From Acholeplasmatales bacterium (GTDB taxonomy: Bacteria; Bacillota_I; Bacilli_A; Acholeplasmatales; Anaeroplasmataceae): a stretch of DNA of 14,313 bases. Positions within the stretch are counted from its first letter, which is position 1. Each line of letters starts with the position of its first letter. Shown here piece after piece: positions 1 to 6,597 of this stretch. The DNA lies in NCBI GenBank assembly GCA_017388605.1, contig JAFPIE010000173.1, positions 1 through 14,313 on the forward strand. Direction: 5' to 3'. A model generated the notes under the pieces. That model had not been told where the DNA came from and did no database searches. It saw only the letters and a list, made by a program, of their open reading frames with translations. A program made the translations under genes and the position numbers.

Positions 1-1126
1 CTATCGTGTAATAGCTATAAGAATTTCTACCACCCATAGAGGATGTATTCATTTTTACTGCATCCACCCAAACGCCATTGCCATCATTATCGTAATAATA
101 TGCACTATAGCGATAGCTATTAGAATTATTTACTCGTAAATATAATGTTTCAGCAAGTCCACTAACTACCTCACCAGAATAGCTTGAATAATTCGATGTA
201 TAAATCGTAACCAATGCATCACCAGATATATTTGCATCATATGCTGCATCTATACCATCACATGCAGAATAAATAGAAACTTCACCACCTAAAATTTCAA
301 TGATACCTTTTTGATTTCCCTTAGAAGAGATACCTGTATTTGTTGTCTTAAGGCCATCTCCACCTGTAGAAATTAAAACTAAATTTCCAGATTCAATAGA
401 TATAGAATCATTCCCCTTTAATGCATTATTTAACGCATTTACAACCAAGGTTAAATTCTTTATTTCTAAATCATCCTTCGTGTGAATTCCATTATTATAT
501 GCTGTATTCACATATAATTCACCCTTGCCCTTTAGCTTTAAATCCACTAAGGAATAAATGGCTGCAGATCCTAAGGTCTCATCTACATCTATAGTTCTAT
601 TATCATTAATAATATTTTGTGTTCCACTTTTAGCTCTAATATCTACATTATAAGAGATTTCCTCATTACTAGATTTTCCAATATAAATCGGAGAATCTAA
701 ATCATAATTTATGGTAACTCCATTAAGCTCTAAAATAACATCATAGCTTCCTAGATCATTTGCCTCAGTAACCATTACATAAATTTGACCATCCAAGCTA
801 CCAGATAAGGTATATGTACCACCTCTAGTAATCTTATAAATATTATTTTCTACAGTATATGCTCCATCCGTGGTTTCTATTACAAAATCTCCTTGGTTCA
901 CATTTTCATCAACTAAAGATATATCAGCAGATCCAATGGTACCTTCTACTCCATCACCAGTATTTTCTATAAAACCTTCATTAAATGGTGGATTATTTTC
1001 CATATTTCCTATAATATTTGGCATATCTAAAGGCGCTTGATTTGTATTTACATTACAGCTTGCTAAAGTAAATAAAGACGCAATAGATGCAATTCCTATA
1101 AATAATCTTAAACTTTTCTTTCTCAT
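1..1126 (-). CDS. Cthe_2159-like carbohydrate-binding surface lipoprotein, N-terminal part (cut by left edge)
   Basis: Open frame of 375 codons from ATG at 1126 to the window edge with no stop, so the C-terminus is missing. The N-terminus is a lipoprotein signal peptide: positive MRKK, a hydrophobic stretch at about 8-22 and lipobox LASC with the lipidated Cys at residue 24. A short Asn/Pro-rich linker follows. Residues about 95-300 carry repeated short beta-strand units with motifs such as IYSLVDLKLKGKGEL, NNGIHTKDDLEIKN, ALKGND and STGGDGLKTTNTG. These are typical of the Cthe_2159 (DUF4353) family, a calcium-binding parallel beta-helix described as binding pectic polysaccharide. The protein is therefore likely anchored on the outer face of the membrane and binds acidic glycans; the ligand here is inference. 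The start is supported by AGGTG 7 bases upstream. It has its own promoter and lies behind the truA terminator, so it is a separate unit. Confidence 0.85.
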   Translation of the reverse strand, partial: MRKKSLRLFIGIASIASLFTLASCNVNTNQAPLDMPNIIGNMENNPPFNEGFIENTGDGVEGTIGSADISLVDENVNQGDFVIETTDGAYTVENNIYKITRGGTYTLSGSLDGQIYVMVTEANDLGSYDVILELNGVTINYDLDSPIYIGKSSNEEISYNVDIRAKSGTQNIINDNRTIDVDETLGSAAIYSLVDLKLKGKGELYVNTAYNNGIHTKDDLEIKNLTLVVNALNNALKGNDSISIESGNLVLISTGGDGLKTTNTGISSKGNQKGIIEILGGEVSIYSACDGIDAAYDANISGDALVTIYTSNYSSYSGEVVSGLAETLYLRVNNSNSYRYSAYYYDNDGNGVWVDAVKMNTSSMGGRNSYSYYTI

Positions 1127-1149
1127 ATTAACACCTAACCTTTACTTAG

Positions 1150-1155
1150 ATTATA
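1150..1155 (-). promoter_or_regulatory. Candidate -10 box for the Cthe_2159-like gene
   Basis: Minus strand reads TATAAT, about 24 bases upstream of the lipoprotein start and downstream of the truA terminator. No good -35 hexamer lies 16-18 bases further up; the region is T-rich. The promoter is therefore only partly supported. Confidence 0.4.
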
Positions 1156-1213
1156 GAAATAAAAAATAGGAGAAATTTAAGATAATTTTTGGAAATTTTA
1201 GACAAATTATGTG

Positions 1214-1243
1214 AAAAAATAAAAAGCCACTAATAAGTGACTT
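1214..1243 (-). terminator. Rho-independent terminator of the ecf-truA operon, overlapping the truA stop
   Basis: Minus strand forms an AAGTCACT / AGTGGCTT stem (one G-T pair) with a four-base loop, followed by a long T-rich tract (TTTTT A TTTTTT). The hairpin begins inside the last truA codons; the TAG stop (1230-1232) spans the loop and the start of the second arm. Confidence 0.85.
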
Positions 1244-1958
1244 TATATAAATATAATCCTGTTGGCTCTATAACTCTATGGGATATTGAAGGATCCTTCT
1301 TCTCTAAAACCTCAAGAATTTTATCCTTTTTATAATAGCCTCTTCCAATATCAATTAATAATCCCATCATTCTTCTAATTTGATATTTTAAGAAGGCAGT
1401 ACCTACAAATATGAATTCAACCTTACCATCAAGTATATTCATATCTGCTTGAAATATAGTTTTTACGGTATCCTTTCTTTCATCAATCGATGCAGAGGCA
1501 AAGCCTTTAAAATCATGAGTGCCCAAGAATAATTTCATTGCATCCTCCATCAAGGATAAATCTAGATAATTATAAAAGGGCATATAATTAATCGTTAATG
1601 GATCATATTCCTTAACATTAATATAATATCTATATTCCTTTAATTTCGCACTAAATCTAGCATGAAATTCTTCACTTACTACTTCTACATTAGAAATATA
1701 TATATCCTTTGGTAAAAAGGAATTTAAGGCTCTTTTTACGCCTTCAGCAGGTATTTCACTTTCTAAATCAAAATGAATAACCTGTCCCTTTGCATGAACT
1801 CCCTTATCCGTTCTACCAGACCCATATACCTTAATATCTAATCCAAAGGCATTCTGTAGTGCTTTTTTTAGCTCAAGCTCAACAGTAGGCAAATCCTCTT
1901 GGATTTGGAATCCATAATAAGCCGTGCCATCATAGGCTAAAATACATTTATATCTCAT
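1230..1958 (-). CDS. truA: tRNA pseudouridine(38-40) synthase TruA
   Basis: TruA converts uridines 38, 39 and 40 of the tRNA anticodon arm to pseudouridine in the cytoplasm. From ATG at 1958 the protein is 242 residues, close to the usual 245 or so. An in-frame ATG 75 bases further upstream would add a non-homologous N-terminus lying inside ecfT, so it is rejected; MRYKCILAYDGT is the usual TruA beginning. Motif GSGRTDKGVHA (residues 46-56) carries the catalytic Asp at 51. The C-terminal half contains FLKYQIRRMMG, the usual TruA motif near the active-site cleft. The start overlaps the ecfT stop as ATGA, and AGGAAGGA lies about 10 bases upstream, so translation is likely coupled. It is the last gene of the ecfA1-ecfA2-ecfT-truA operon, an arrangement common in Firmicutes. 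Confidence 0.96.
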   Translation of the reverse strand: MRYKCILAYDGTAYYGFQIQEDLPTVELELKKALQNAFGLDIKVYGSGRTDKGVHAKGQVIHFDLESEIPAEGVKRALNSFLPKDIYISNVEVVSEEFHARFSAKLKEYRYYINVKEYDPLTINYMPFYNYLDLSLMEDAMKLFLGTHDFKGFASASIDERKDTVKTIFQADMNILDGKVEFIFVGTAFLKYQIRRMMGLLIDIGRGYYKKDKILEVLEKKDPSISHRVIEPTGLYLYKVTY

Positions 1959-2965
1959 GCAAAATATATCCTTCCTAAAATGACTGAAGCAAGCAATAAA
2001 AGTAAGAATACTATGAGTAGATAATCTCTCCATCTAAGCTTTAGCTCATCAATCTTTGTTCTCTTAGCACCAACGATATATCCTCTTGCCTCCATAGCAT
2101 TCGATAAATCCTCAGCTCTTTTAAAGGAAATAACAAACATAGGAATTAATAATGCAATAATCTGATTTACCTTATCCTTTAGGCTTCCCTCACTAAAATC
2201 AACTCCACGAGATGCTTGTGCATTCATAATCTTTTTACTTTCAATCATCAAAGTAGGAATAAATCTTAGAGTTAAGGATATAAGCATAGAGAATATACCA
2301 ACAGGAATCTTAAATAGCTTTAATGGAGATAATACAGCCTCTAAGCCATTATTAATGTCTGTAGACATAGTAGATAATGTAAGTAAGGATGTAATACCAA
2401 GCATTAATACAATTCTTAGGGCTATGAAGGATGCACGTATTACACCAGCCTCATATATATTAAAATCCCAGCTTGCCCAATTGAAATTAAAATTCCAATT
2501 AAATTTTTCAAATGGGTTATCCCACATTACCATAAAGCATATAAACAATATTACAAATAGGAATAAAGTTTTAAATGGTAAATATTTCTTAATAAAGAAG
2601 TAACCAACAATTAATCCTACCATAATTAAGGTTTGATATAATCCTATCGTCATAGGAATAGTATATAGCAAGGTTACTTGTTCTCCTGGTGTATAAATTA
2701 GCTGAAGTATAACCGTAAATACCAACAGGAATAATATTGGCTTTAATCCATTCAATACCTTTAATATAGGAATACCTGTAGTTAGGAAGGCTAAAATATA
2801 TAAGGCTAATGCACCAAGCATCATATATAATCCATTAATGGATGTCATTGGAATTAGGAATATAAATACAATTAAGGAAATGGTAGCTATAATTTTAAGT
2901 CTAGGATCTAGCTTATATATCCAGGAATTTCCTGGATAATATTGACCAAACGCAATATTTTCCAT
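1955..2965 (-). CDS. ecfT: ECF transporter transmembrane subunit EcfT with an unusual insertion
   Basis: EcfT is the membrane scaffold that couples the EcfA1/EcfA2 ATPases to exchangeable substrate-binding S components for vitamins and trace nutrients. The 336 residues begin with the family signature (YYPGNSWIYKLDPRLKI), then have membrane segments at about 25-65 and 70-90. The two coupling-helix motifs that contact the ATPases are intact: ASRG at 251-254 and EARG at 292-295. A final hydrophobic helix covers about 313-333. Typical EcfT proteins are about 265 residues; the excess lies between TPG (92-94) and GVIRASFIALRI (from 174). It contains two additional hydrophobic stretches (about 104-125 and 131-148) and an aromatic/Asn-rich segment at about 151-172. 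The start overlaps the ecfA2 stop by one base (TAATG) and is preceded by AAGGAGG. No S-component gene is in the window. Confidence 0.95.
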   Translation of the reverse strand: MENIAFGQYYPGNSWIYKLDPRLKIIATISLIVFIFLIPMTSINGLYMMLGALALYILAFLTTGIPILKVLNGLKPILFLLVFTVILQLIYTPGEQVTLLYTIPMTIGLYQTLIMVGLIVGYFFIKKYLPFKTLFLFVILFICFMVMWDNPFEKFNWNFNFNWASWDFNIYEAGVIRASFIALRIVLMLGITSLLTLSTMSTDINNGLEAVLSPLKLFKIPVGIFSMLISLTLRFIPTLMIESKKIMNAQASRGVDFSEGSLKDKVNQIIALLIPMFVISFKRAEDLSNAMEARGYIVGAKRTKIDELKLRWRDYLLIVFLLLLLASVILGRIYFA

Positions 2966-3819
2966 TATGCCACCTCCTTAAGCTTAGATAATAAATCATC
3001 TAAGGTGAAGGTATTATAATCTATATTATAATGAAATCTATTATTCAAATAATCAATAAGCTTTAATACCTCAGGCTTTGTTAAATTATTATCCTTATAA
3101 ATACCATCTAAAAATAATTTAACCTTATCTCCATCATAGGTAATCTTTGTATCATTTAATACAATAACTCTCGTTGCATATTGATATACTAAATCCATAT
3201 CATGTGTAATAAGAATAATTGTTTTACCTGTTTCCTTATGAATTTTATAGAATAATTCCATTATTTCTATTTGACCCTTAGGGTCTAGGCCTCTCGTTGG
3301 TTCATCTAATAATAGAATATCTGGATCATAGGATAATATACCTGCGATAGCAACCTTTCTCATTTGTCCACCAGACAAATTGAATGGAGATTTCTTTAAA
3401 AGATGTGAAATACCTAAAAGCTTAGCAATTTCCAAAGCCTTTTTTTCGGCTTCTTCCTTTTTCATACCAAAATTAATTGGAGCAAACATAATATCCTTTA
3501 ATACAGTTTCCTCAAACAATTGATATTCAGGAAATTGGAATACAAAGCCTACTCTTTTTCTAACATTCTTAAGCTTTGGATTTTTTCTTTTCTTTGGTGT
3601 AATAATATTATCGAAGATAGAAACGGTTCCCTTAGTTGGAAGCTTTAATGCATTCATATGCTGAATTAAAGTTGATTTTCCACTACCTGTCTTACCCACG
3701 ATTGCGATGAATTCATTCTTTTCATTTATATCTAAGGAAACATCCTCTAAGGCTAGAGTATATTCCTTTCTTTTAACACCAGGATATAAATGCGTTACAT
3801 GGTTGAATGATATTCCCAT
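2965..3819 (-). CDS. ecfA2: ECF transporter ATPase subunit EcfA2
   Basis: Second ATP-binding subunit of the energy-coupling-factor module, forming a heterodimer with EcfA1 on the inner face of EcfT. The 284 residues show all ABC ATPase motifs: Walker A GKTGSGKST at 42-50, Q-loop Gln at 95, signature LSGGQ at 148-152, Walker B DILLLDEP at 167-174 with catalytic Glu 173, and the switch His 206. The C-terminal extension (about 230-284) is usual for EcfA2. The gene start lies 25 bases inside the end of ecfA1. The nearest good SD (AAGGAG) is about 14 bases upstream of ATG 3819, longer than ideal, so initiation probably depends on ribosomes finishing ecfA1. No alternative in-frame start nearby fits better, and the N-terminus MGISFNHVTHLYPG matches the family. 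Confidence 0.95.
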   Translation of the reverse strand: MGISFNHVTHLYPGVKRKEYTLALEDVSLDINEKNEFIAIVGKTGSGKSTLIQHMNALKLPTKGTVSIFDNIITPKKRKNPKLKNVRKRVGFVFQFPEYQLFEETVLKDIMFAPINFGMKKEEAEKKALEIAKLLGISHLLKKSPFNLSGGQMRKVAIAGILSYDPDILLLDEPTRGLDPKGQIEIMELFYKIHKETGKTIILITHDMDLVYQYATRVIVLNDTKITYDGDKVKLFLDGIYKDNNLTKPEVLKLIDYLNNRFHYNIDYNTFTLDDLLSKLKEVA

Positions 3820-4601
3820 AGGGCATCCATTAGCTCCTTATTCTCATTTAATTCGGTTTTAGAAGCCTGATAAGCTGCCTTAAGGGAAAAAGGCATATCT
3901 AGGTTAGAGGATAATAATATATCCCTTTCCATAAATATTTCCTCAGGACTTCCTTCCTTTATGATTTCACCTTGCTTCATGACAATAATTCTATCGGATT
4001 TCTCCGCTAAAGCTAAATCATGCGTTATGGTGATAATCGTTTTATTATACTTTGTATGTAATTCCTCAATTAAGGATATGATTTCCTCTGTACCCTGTGG
4101 GTCTAGCATTGAGGTTGCCTCATCTAAAATAATAATATCGCAATTCATCGCAAGAATACCTGCGATAGCGACTCTTTGTTTCTGTCCACCAGATAGAGTT
4201 TCTGGTTCTCTATATAAATAATCTGCCATATCCACCTTTTTAATATATTCATCAATCAAGGCTCTCATTTCCTCTCTTGGGACTAAATGATTCTCAAGAC
4301 CAAAGGCGATATCATATAAAACATTATATCCAACAAATTGATTATCTGGGTTTTGGAATACAATTCCAACTCTTTTTCTTATTTCTCCTACATTCGTTTC
4401 ATTTAATTCTACGGAATCATAAGAAATTGTTCCAGCCTGTGGTTCAATTAAGCCAATCAATAGCTTAGCAAGTGTGGACTTACCACTACCATTATGGCCT
4501 ATAATCGATAACCATTCATGATCAGCAACAGAAAAAGACACGCCCTTTACAGCGCGATCTTGACTATTATATGAAAATTTAACATTCTTTACCTCTATCA
4601 T
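3795..4601 (-). CDS. ecfA1: ECF transporter ATPase subunit EcfA1
   Basis: First ATPase of the ECF vitamin/micronutrient uptake module. The 268 residues contain Walker A GHNGSGKST at 35-43, Q-loop Gln 83, signature LSGGQ at 136-140, Walker B DIIILDEAT at 155-163 with Glu 161, and the switch His 194. SMLDPQG, the D-loop, follows Walker B. All residues needed for ATP hydrolysis are present. ATG at 4601 is preceded by GAGGTAA at a suitable distance. It is the first gene of the operon, with a promoter at 4627-4655, and overlaps ecfA2 by 25 bases. In many Firmicutes this cluster follows rplQ in the ribosomal superoperon. Here the upstream neighbour is a tRNA gene with a terminator, so the cluster has become an independent unit. 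Confidence 0.96.
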   Translation of the reverse strand: MIEVKNVKFSYNSQDRAVKGVSFSVADHEWLSIIGHNGSGKSTLAKLLIGLIEPQAGTISYDSVELNETNVGEIRKRVGIVFQNPDNQFVGYNVLYDIAFGLENHLVPREEMRALIDEYIKKVDMADYLYREPETLSGGQKQRVAIAGILAMNCDIIILDEATSMLDPQGTEEIISLIEELHTKYNKTIITITHDLALAEKSDRIIVMKQGEIIKEGSPEEIFMERDILLSSNLDMPFSLKAAYQASKTELNENKELMDALWEYHSTM

Positions 4602-4626
4602 ATAATTACCTCGCTAATCAACAAAA

Positions 4627-4655
4627 ATAATAACACAAAATAGATATAATGTAAA
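4627..4655 (-). promoter_or_regulatory. Promoter of the ecfA1-ecfA2-ecfT-truA operon
   Basis: Minus strand has -35 TTTACA (4650-4655), a 17-base spacer and -10 TATTAT (4627-4632), five of six consensus bases each. The predicted start near 4620 gives a short leader carrying the GAGGTAA ribosome binding site. Confidence 0.7.
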
Positions 4656-4702
4656 AAGAAAAGCATTTACAATAGATATAACGCCAAAAAAGCATTTACA
4701 AA
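4641..4702. repeat. Degenerate two-unit direct repeat upstream of ecfA1
   Basis: AAGCATTTACAA occurs at 4661-4672 and 4690-4701, and ATAGATATAA-like words occur at about 4640-4649 and 4672-4681. On the minus strand this reads as two roughly 30-base units, each TTGTAAATGCTTTT followed by TTATATCTATT. The second unit overlaps the ecf promoter. It could be a duplicated promoter or an operator pair, or simple AT-rich slippage. Confidence 0.4.
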
Positions 4703-4729
4703 AAAAGAAAAAGGAGCTCATCGCTCCTT
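4701..4729 (-). terminator. Rho-independent terminator of tRNA-Gly
   Basis: Minus strand has a perfect 7-bp stem AAGGAGC / GCTCCTT with a five-base loop, followed by TTTCTTTTTT. It lies 12 bases beyond the tRNA CCA end and separates the tRNA from ecfA1. Confidence 0.9.
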
Positions 4730-4740
4730 GCGTTATTTAT

Positions 4741-4815
4741 TGGAGCCACAGAACGGAATCGAACCGTCATCATCTGAATGGCAATCAGATGTACTAACCG
4801 TTGTACTACTGCGGC
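4741..4815 (-). tRNA. tRNA-Gly (anticodon GCC)
   Basis: A 75-base cloverleaf on the minus strand. The acceptor stem GCCGCAG pairs with CTGTGGC (one G-T). The anticodon stem is TCTGA/TCAGA with loop TTGCCAT, giving anticodon GCC, which reads GGC and GGU. The T-arm is GACGG, loop TTCGATT, CCGTT. Discriminator base T, usual for tRNA-Gly, is followed by an encoded CCA. It stands alone between its own promoter and terminator and is not part of a tRNA cluster. Confidence 0.97.
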
Positions 4816-4834
4816 ATTTTCAACGTGCATTTCA

Positions 4835-4862
4835 ATTATATCAAATTTTAATTGCTTGTCAA
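4835..4862 (-). promoter_or_regulatory. Consensus promoter of tRNA-Gly
   Basis: Minus strand has perfect -35 TTGACA (4857-4862) and perfect -10 TATAAT (4835-4840) with a 16-base spacer. The predicted start near 4828 lies about a dozen bases upstream of the mature tRNA 5' end. This strength suits a stable RNA gene. Confidence 0.9.
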
Positions 4863-4892
4863 CAACAATTTTTACTTTTTTTAAGTATTTTA

Positions 4893-4916
4893 TAGGGGCG
4901 AGGAAAATCGCCCCTA
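4893..4916 (-). terminator. GC-rich hairpin after the peptidase operon, without a clear U-tract
   Basis: A perfect 9-bp inverted repeat TAGGGGCGA / TCGCCCCTA with a six-base loop lies 14 bases after the stop of the gene at 4931. It is followed by TAAAATACTT rather than a run of T. It could be a weak terminator, an mRNA 3'-end stabiliser or a processed end. Confidence 0.6.
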
Positions 4917-4930
4917 ATAAATTACTGTTC

Positions 4931-5365
4931 CTATGATTCTAAGAATTCCTCTTCATTTTCATAATCCTCTTCCTTAGATTCCATATATTCTGGTAATTCT
5001 TCAAAGATTGGAATGAATTCCGTCAATATGTTTCTTAAGGATTCCTGATCGTTTTCTTCCATTAATCCATAGAAGGTATAAATATAATGACTATCGTCCT
5101 CTGTAATGATTTCTATTTTATAGCCATTTTTCTTATCATCCTTAATAATCTGATCGAAATTGGATTGGAATAATTCAATTACAAGACCAGTGAAAGATAA
5201 GGTGAAGCCTTCCGATTTTGTATGAAATTCCCAATGATATTCTCTTTCATTTATAATTCCATTATAATAAACATTCCCATCACGCTCGACAGTGAATTCA
5301 TCGCTATAAAAGGGAGCATAGGTTGAAGAGAATCCAAAAAATTTTACAATTTTAATTTCTTCCAT
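4931..5365 (-). CDS. Small acidic cytoplasmic protein of unknown function
   Basis: A 144-residue protein that I do not recognise. It has no signal peptide or membrane segment. The body (about 1-110) alternates aromatic and charged residues in a pattern suggesting beta-strands (FTVERDGNVYYNGI, YHWEFHT, YKIEIITEDDSHYIYTFYG), then a helix (LRNILTEFIPIFEEL). The tail is strongly acidic (KEEDYENEEEFLES). There are no Cys residues and no obvious catalytic motif. ATG at 5365 overlaps the stop of the M29 aminopeptidase gene by one base (TAATG), so it is translated as the last gene of the pepP-ampS operon and may act with those peptidases; that is inference from position only. The frame is confidently coding because of the tight overlap and typical codon use. 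Confidence 0.8.
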   Translation of the reverse strand: MEEIKIVKFFGFSSTYAPFYSDEFTVERDGNVYYNGIINEREYHWEFHTKSEGFTLSFTGLVIELFQSNFDQIIKDDKKNGYKIEIITEDDSHYIYTFYGLMEENDQESLRNILTEFIPIFEELPEYMESKEEDYENEEEFLES

Positions 5366-6594
5366 TAAATTGCCCAGGTACCTTCATCAAAGATTACTAC
5401 GTGTCTTCCATCATAGGTATCTGCCTCAATATGTAAATCCTTTGTACCAATCATAAAATCGACGTGAATCATAGATGTATTTAAATCTACTGCCTTAATT
5501 TCTTCTTCACTCATCTTATCGAAATCTTTGATACATTCATTAAATGCTCTACCAATAGCTAAGTGGCAGCATGCATTCTCATCATATAATGTATTGTAGA
5601 ATAATAAGCCTGTTTGGTTGATTGGAGAATCAAATGGCACTAAAGCTACCTCTCCAAGCATTCTTGCGCCCTCATCTAGGCTGATTAGCTTTTCAAGTAA
5701 TTCCTTATGAGATGGATCCTTAGCTAATACCTCAACGATTTTACCATTTTCAAATCTAAATCCAAAATTATCAACAACCTTACCCATAACAGATAATGGC
5801 TTTGCAGCATAAACGATACCATTTGCAGAATTCTTATCTGGAGATGTAAAGCATTCCTCTGTTGGCATGTTTGGTTGGAATACTACTCCACTAAGTGTAG
5901 TTTCATCTCCACCATTCCAAATCATACAATCCTTTAAGGATACGCTAAAATCTGTACCATTGGATGCTTTATAAAATAAAGTCTTAATCTTTAAATCATT
6001 AAGCTTTGTATATTTTTCATGTAAATTCTTATTATGCTCCTCCCAATTCTTAATTGGATCTCCATAAATTCTTGCAGTAGTAAGAATTGCATCCCAAAGC
6101 TTTTTCATTGCGTTATTTTTGGTTTCCTTAGGGAAAATCTTCTTAGCCCAATCTACACCAGGAATACCAACGATTGTCCATTGGTATTTGTTTTCCATTT
6201 GCTCACGGTATGGTAATGTCTTTGGACCAATAATTCTTCTTACCGCAGTCATTTTCTCTTGATCTACTCCTGCCATTGCGTCTGGGTCTGAGGAATCAAT
6301 AAAAATTCTTGCAGGAAGCTTTTCTACCTGATATTTTAATTTTTCTTCCTTCCATACTGGGAATTCAGCTAAGGATTCAACCTTTTGATATTTATAAGCA
6401 AGCTTATCCGAAATATCACTAACCCAATCGATAGTAACCTTTCTAGCGCCAGCCTTATAGCATTCCTCAACAACATATTTTACAAAATATTCATCATTGA
6501 CATTTGCAGTAATATTTACATCCTGTCCCTTTTGAACATTTACACCAACTCTTGCGATTAGCTTTGCATAATTCTTTAAAATTGTCTTATTCAT
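5365..6594 (-). CDS. ampS: Aminopeptidase, M29 family (AmpS/PepS/aminopeptidase T type)
   Basis: Cytoplasmic metallo-aminopeptidase that removes N-terminal residues from peptides. At 409 residues it is the normal family length. Two metal ions are usually bound by Glu, Glu, His, Tyr, His and Asp. The corresponding motifs are present: PTEECFTSPD (PTEE at 244-247), GEVALVP (Glu 315), CCHLAIGRAF (His 344) and IHVDFMIG (His 377, Asp 379). The N-terminal domain begins MNKTILKNYAKLIARVGVNV, the usual M29 start. AAGAGGTAG lies just upstream of the ATG. The start is three bases after the stop of the M24 peptidase gene, so the two peptidases are co-transcribed. Substrate preference cannot be read from sequence. 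Confidence 0.95.
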   Translation of the reverse strand: MNKTILKNYAKLIARVGVNVQKGQDVNITANVNDEYFVKYVVEECYKAGARKVTIDWVSDISDKLAYKYQKVESLAEFPVWKEEKLKYQVEKLPARIFIDSSDPDAMAGVDQEKMTAVRRIIGPKTLPYREQMENKYQWTIVGIPGVDWAKKIFPKETKNNAMKKLWDAILTTARIYGDPIKNWEEHNKNLHEKYTKLNDLKIKTLFYKASNGTDFSVSLKDCMIWNGGDETTLSGVVFQPNMPTEECFTSPDKNSANGIVYAAKPLSVMGKVVDNFGFRFENGKIVEVLAKDPSHKELLEKLISLDEGARMLGEVALVPFDSPINQTGLLFYNTLYDENACCHLAIGRAFNECIKDFDKMSEEEIKAVDLNTSMIHVDFMIGTKDLHIEADTYDGRHVVIFDEGTWAI

Positions 6595-6597
6595 ATA

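Noticed and set aside
1959..2033. N-terminal extension of TruA by 25 residues
   Set aside because: It lies inside ecfT, shows no TruA similarity, and ATG at 1958 has a good SD and starts exactly at the family N-terminus.
2355..2603. Plus-strand ORF of 82 codons
   Set aside because: Antisense to conserved ecfT, no RBS and no recognisable product.
3961..4468. Two plus-strand ORFs antisense to ecfA1
   Set aside because: They are shadows of the conserved ATPase coding sequence with no start signals.
6034..6216. Plus-strand ORF of 60 codons
   Set aside because: Antisense to the M29 peptidase, no RBS; codon use mirrors the opposite strand.
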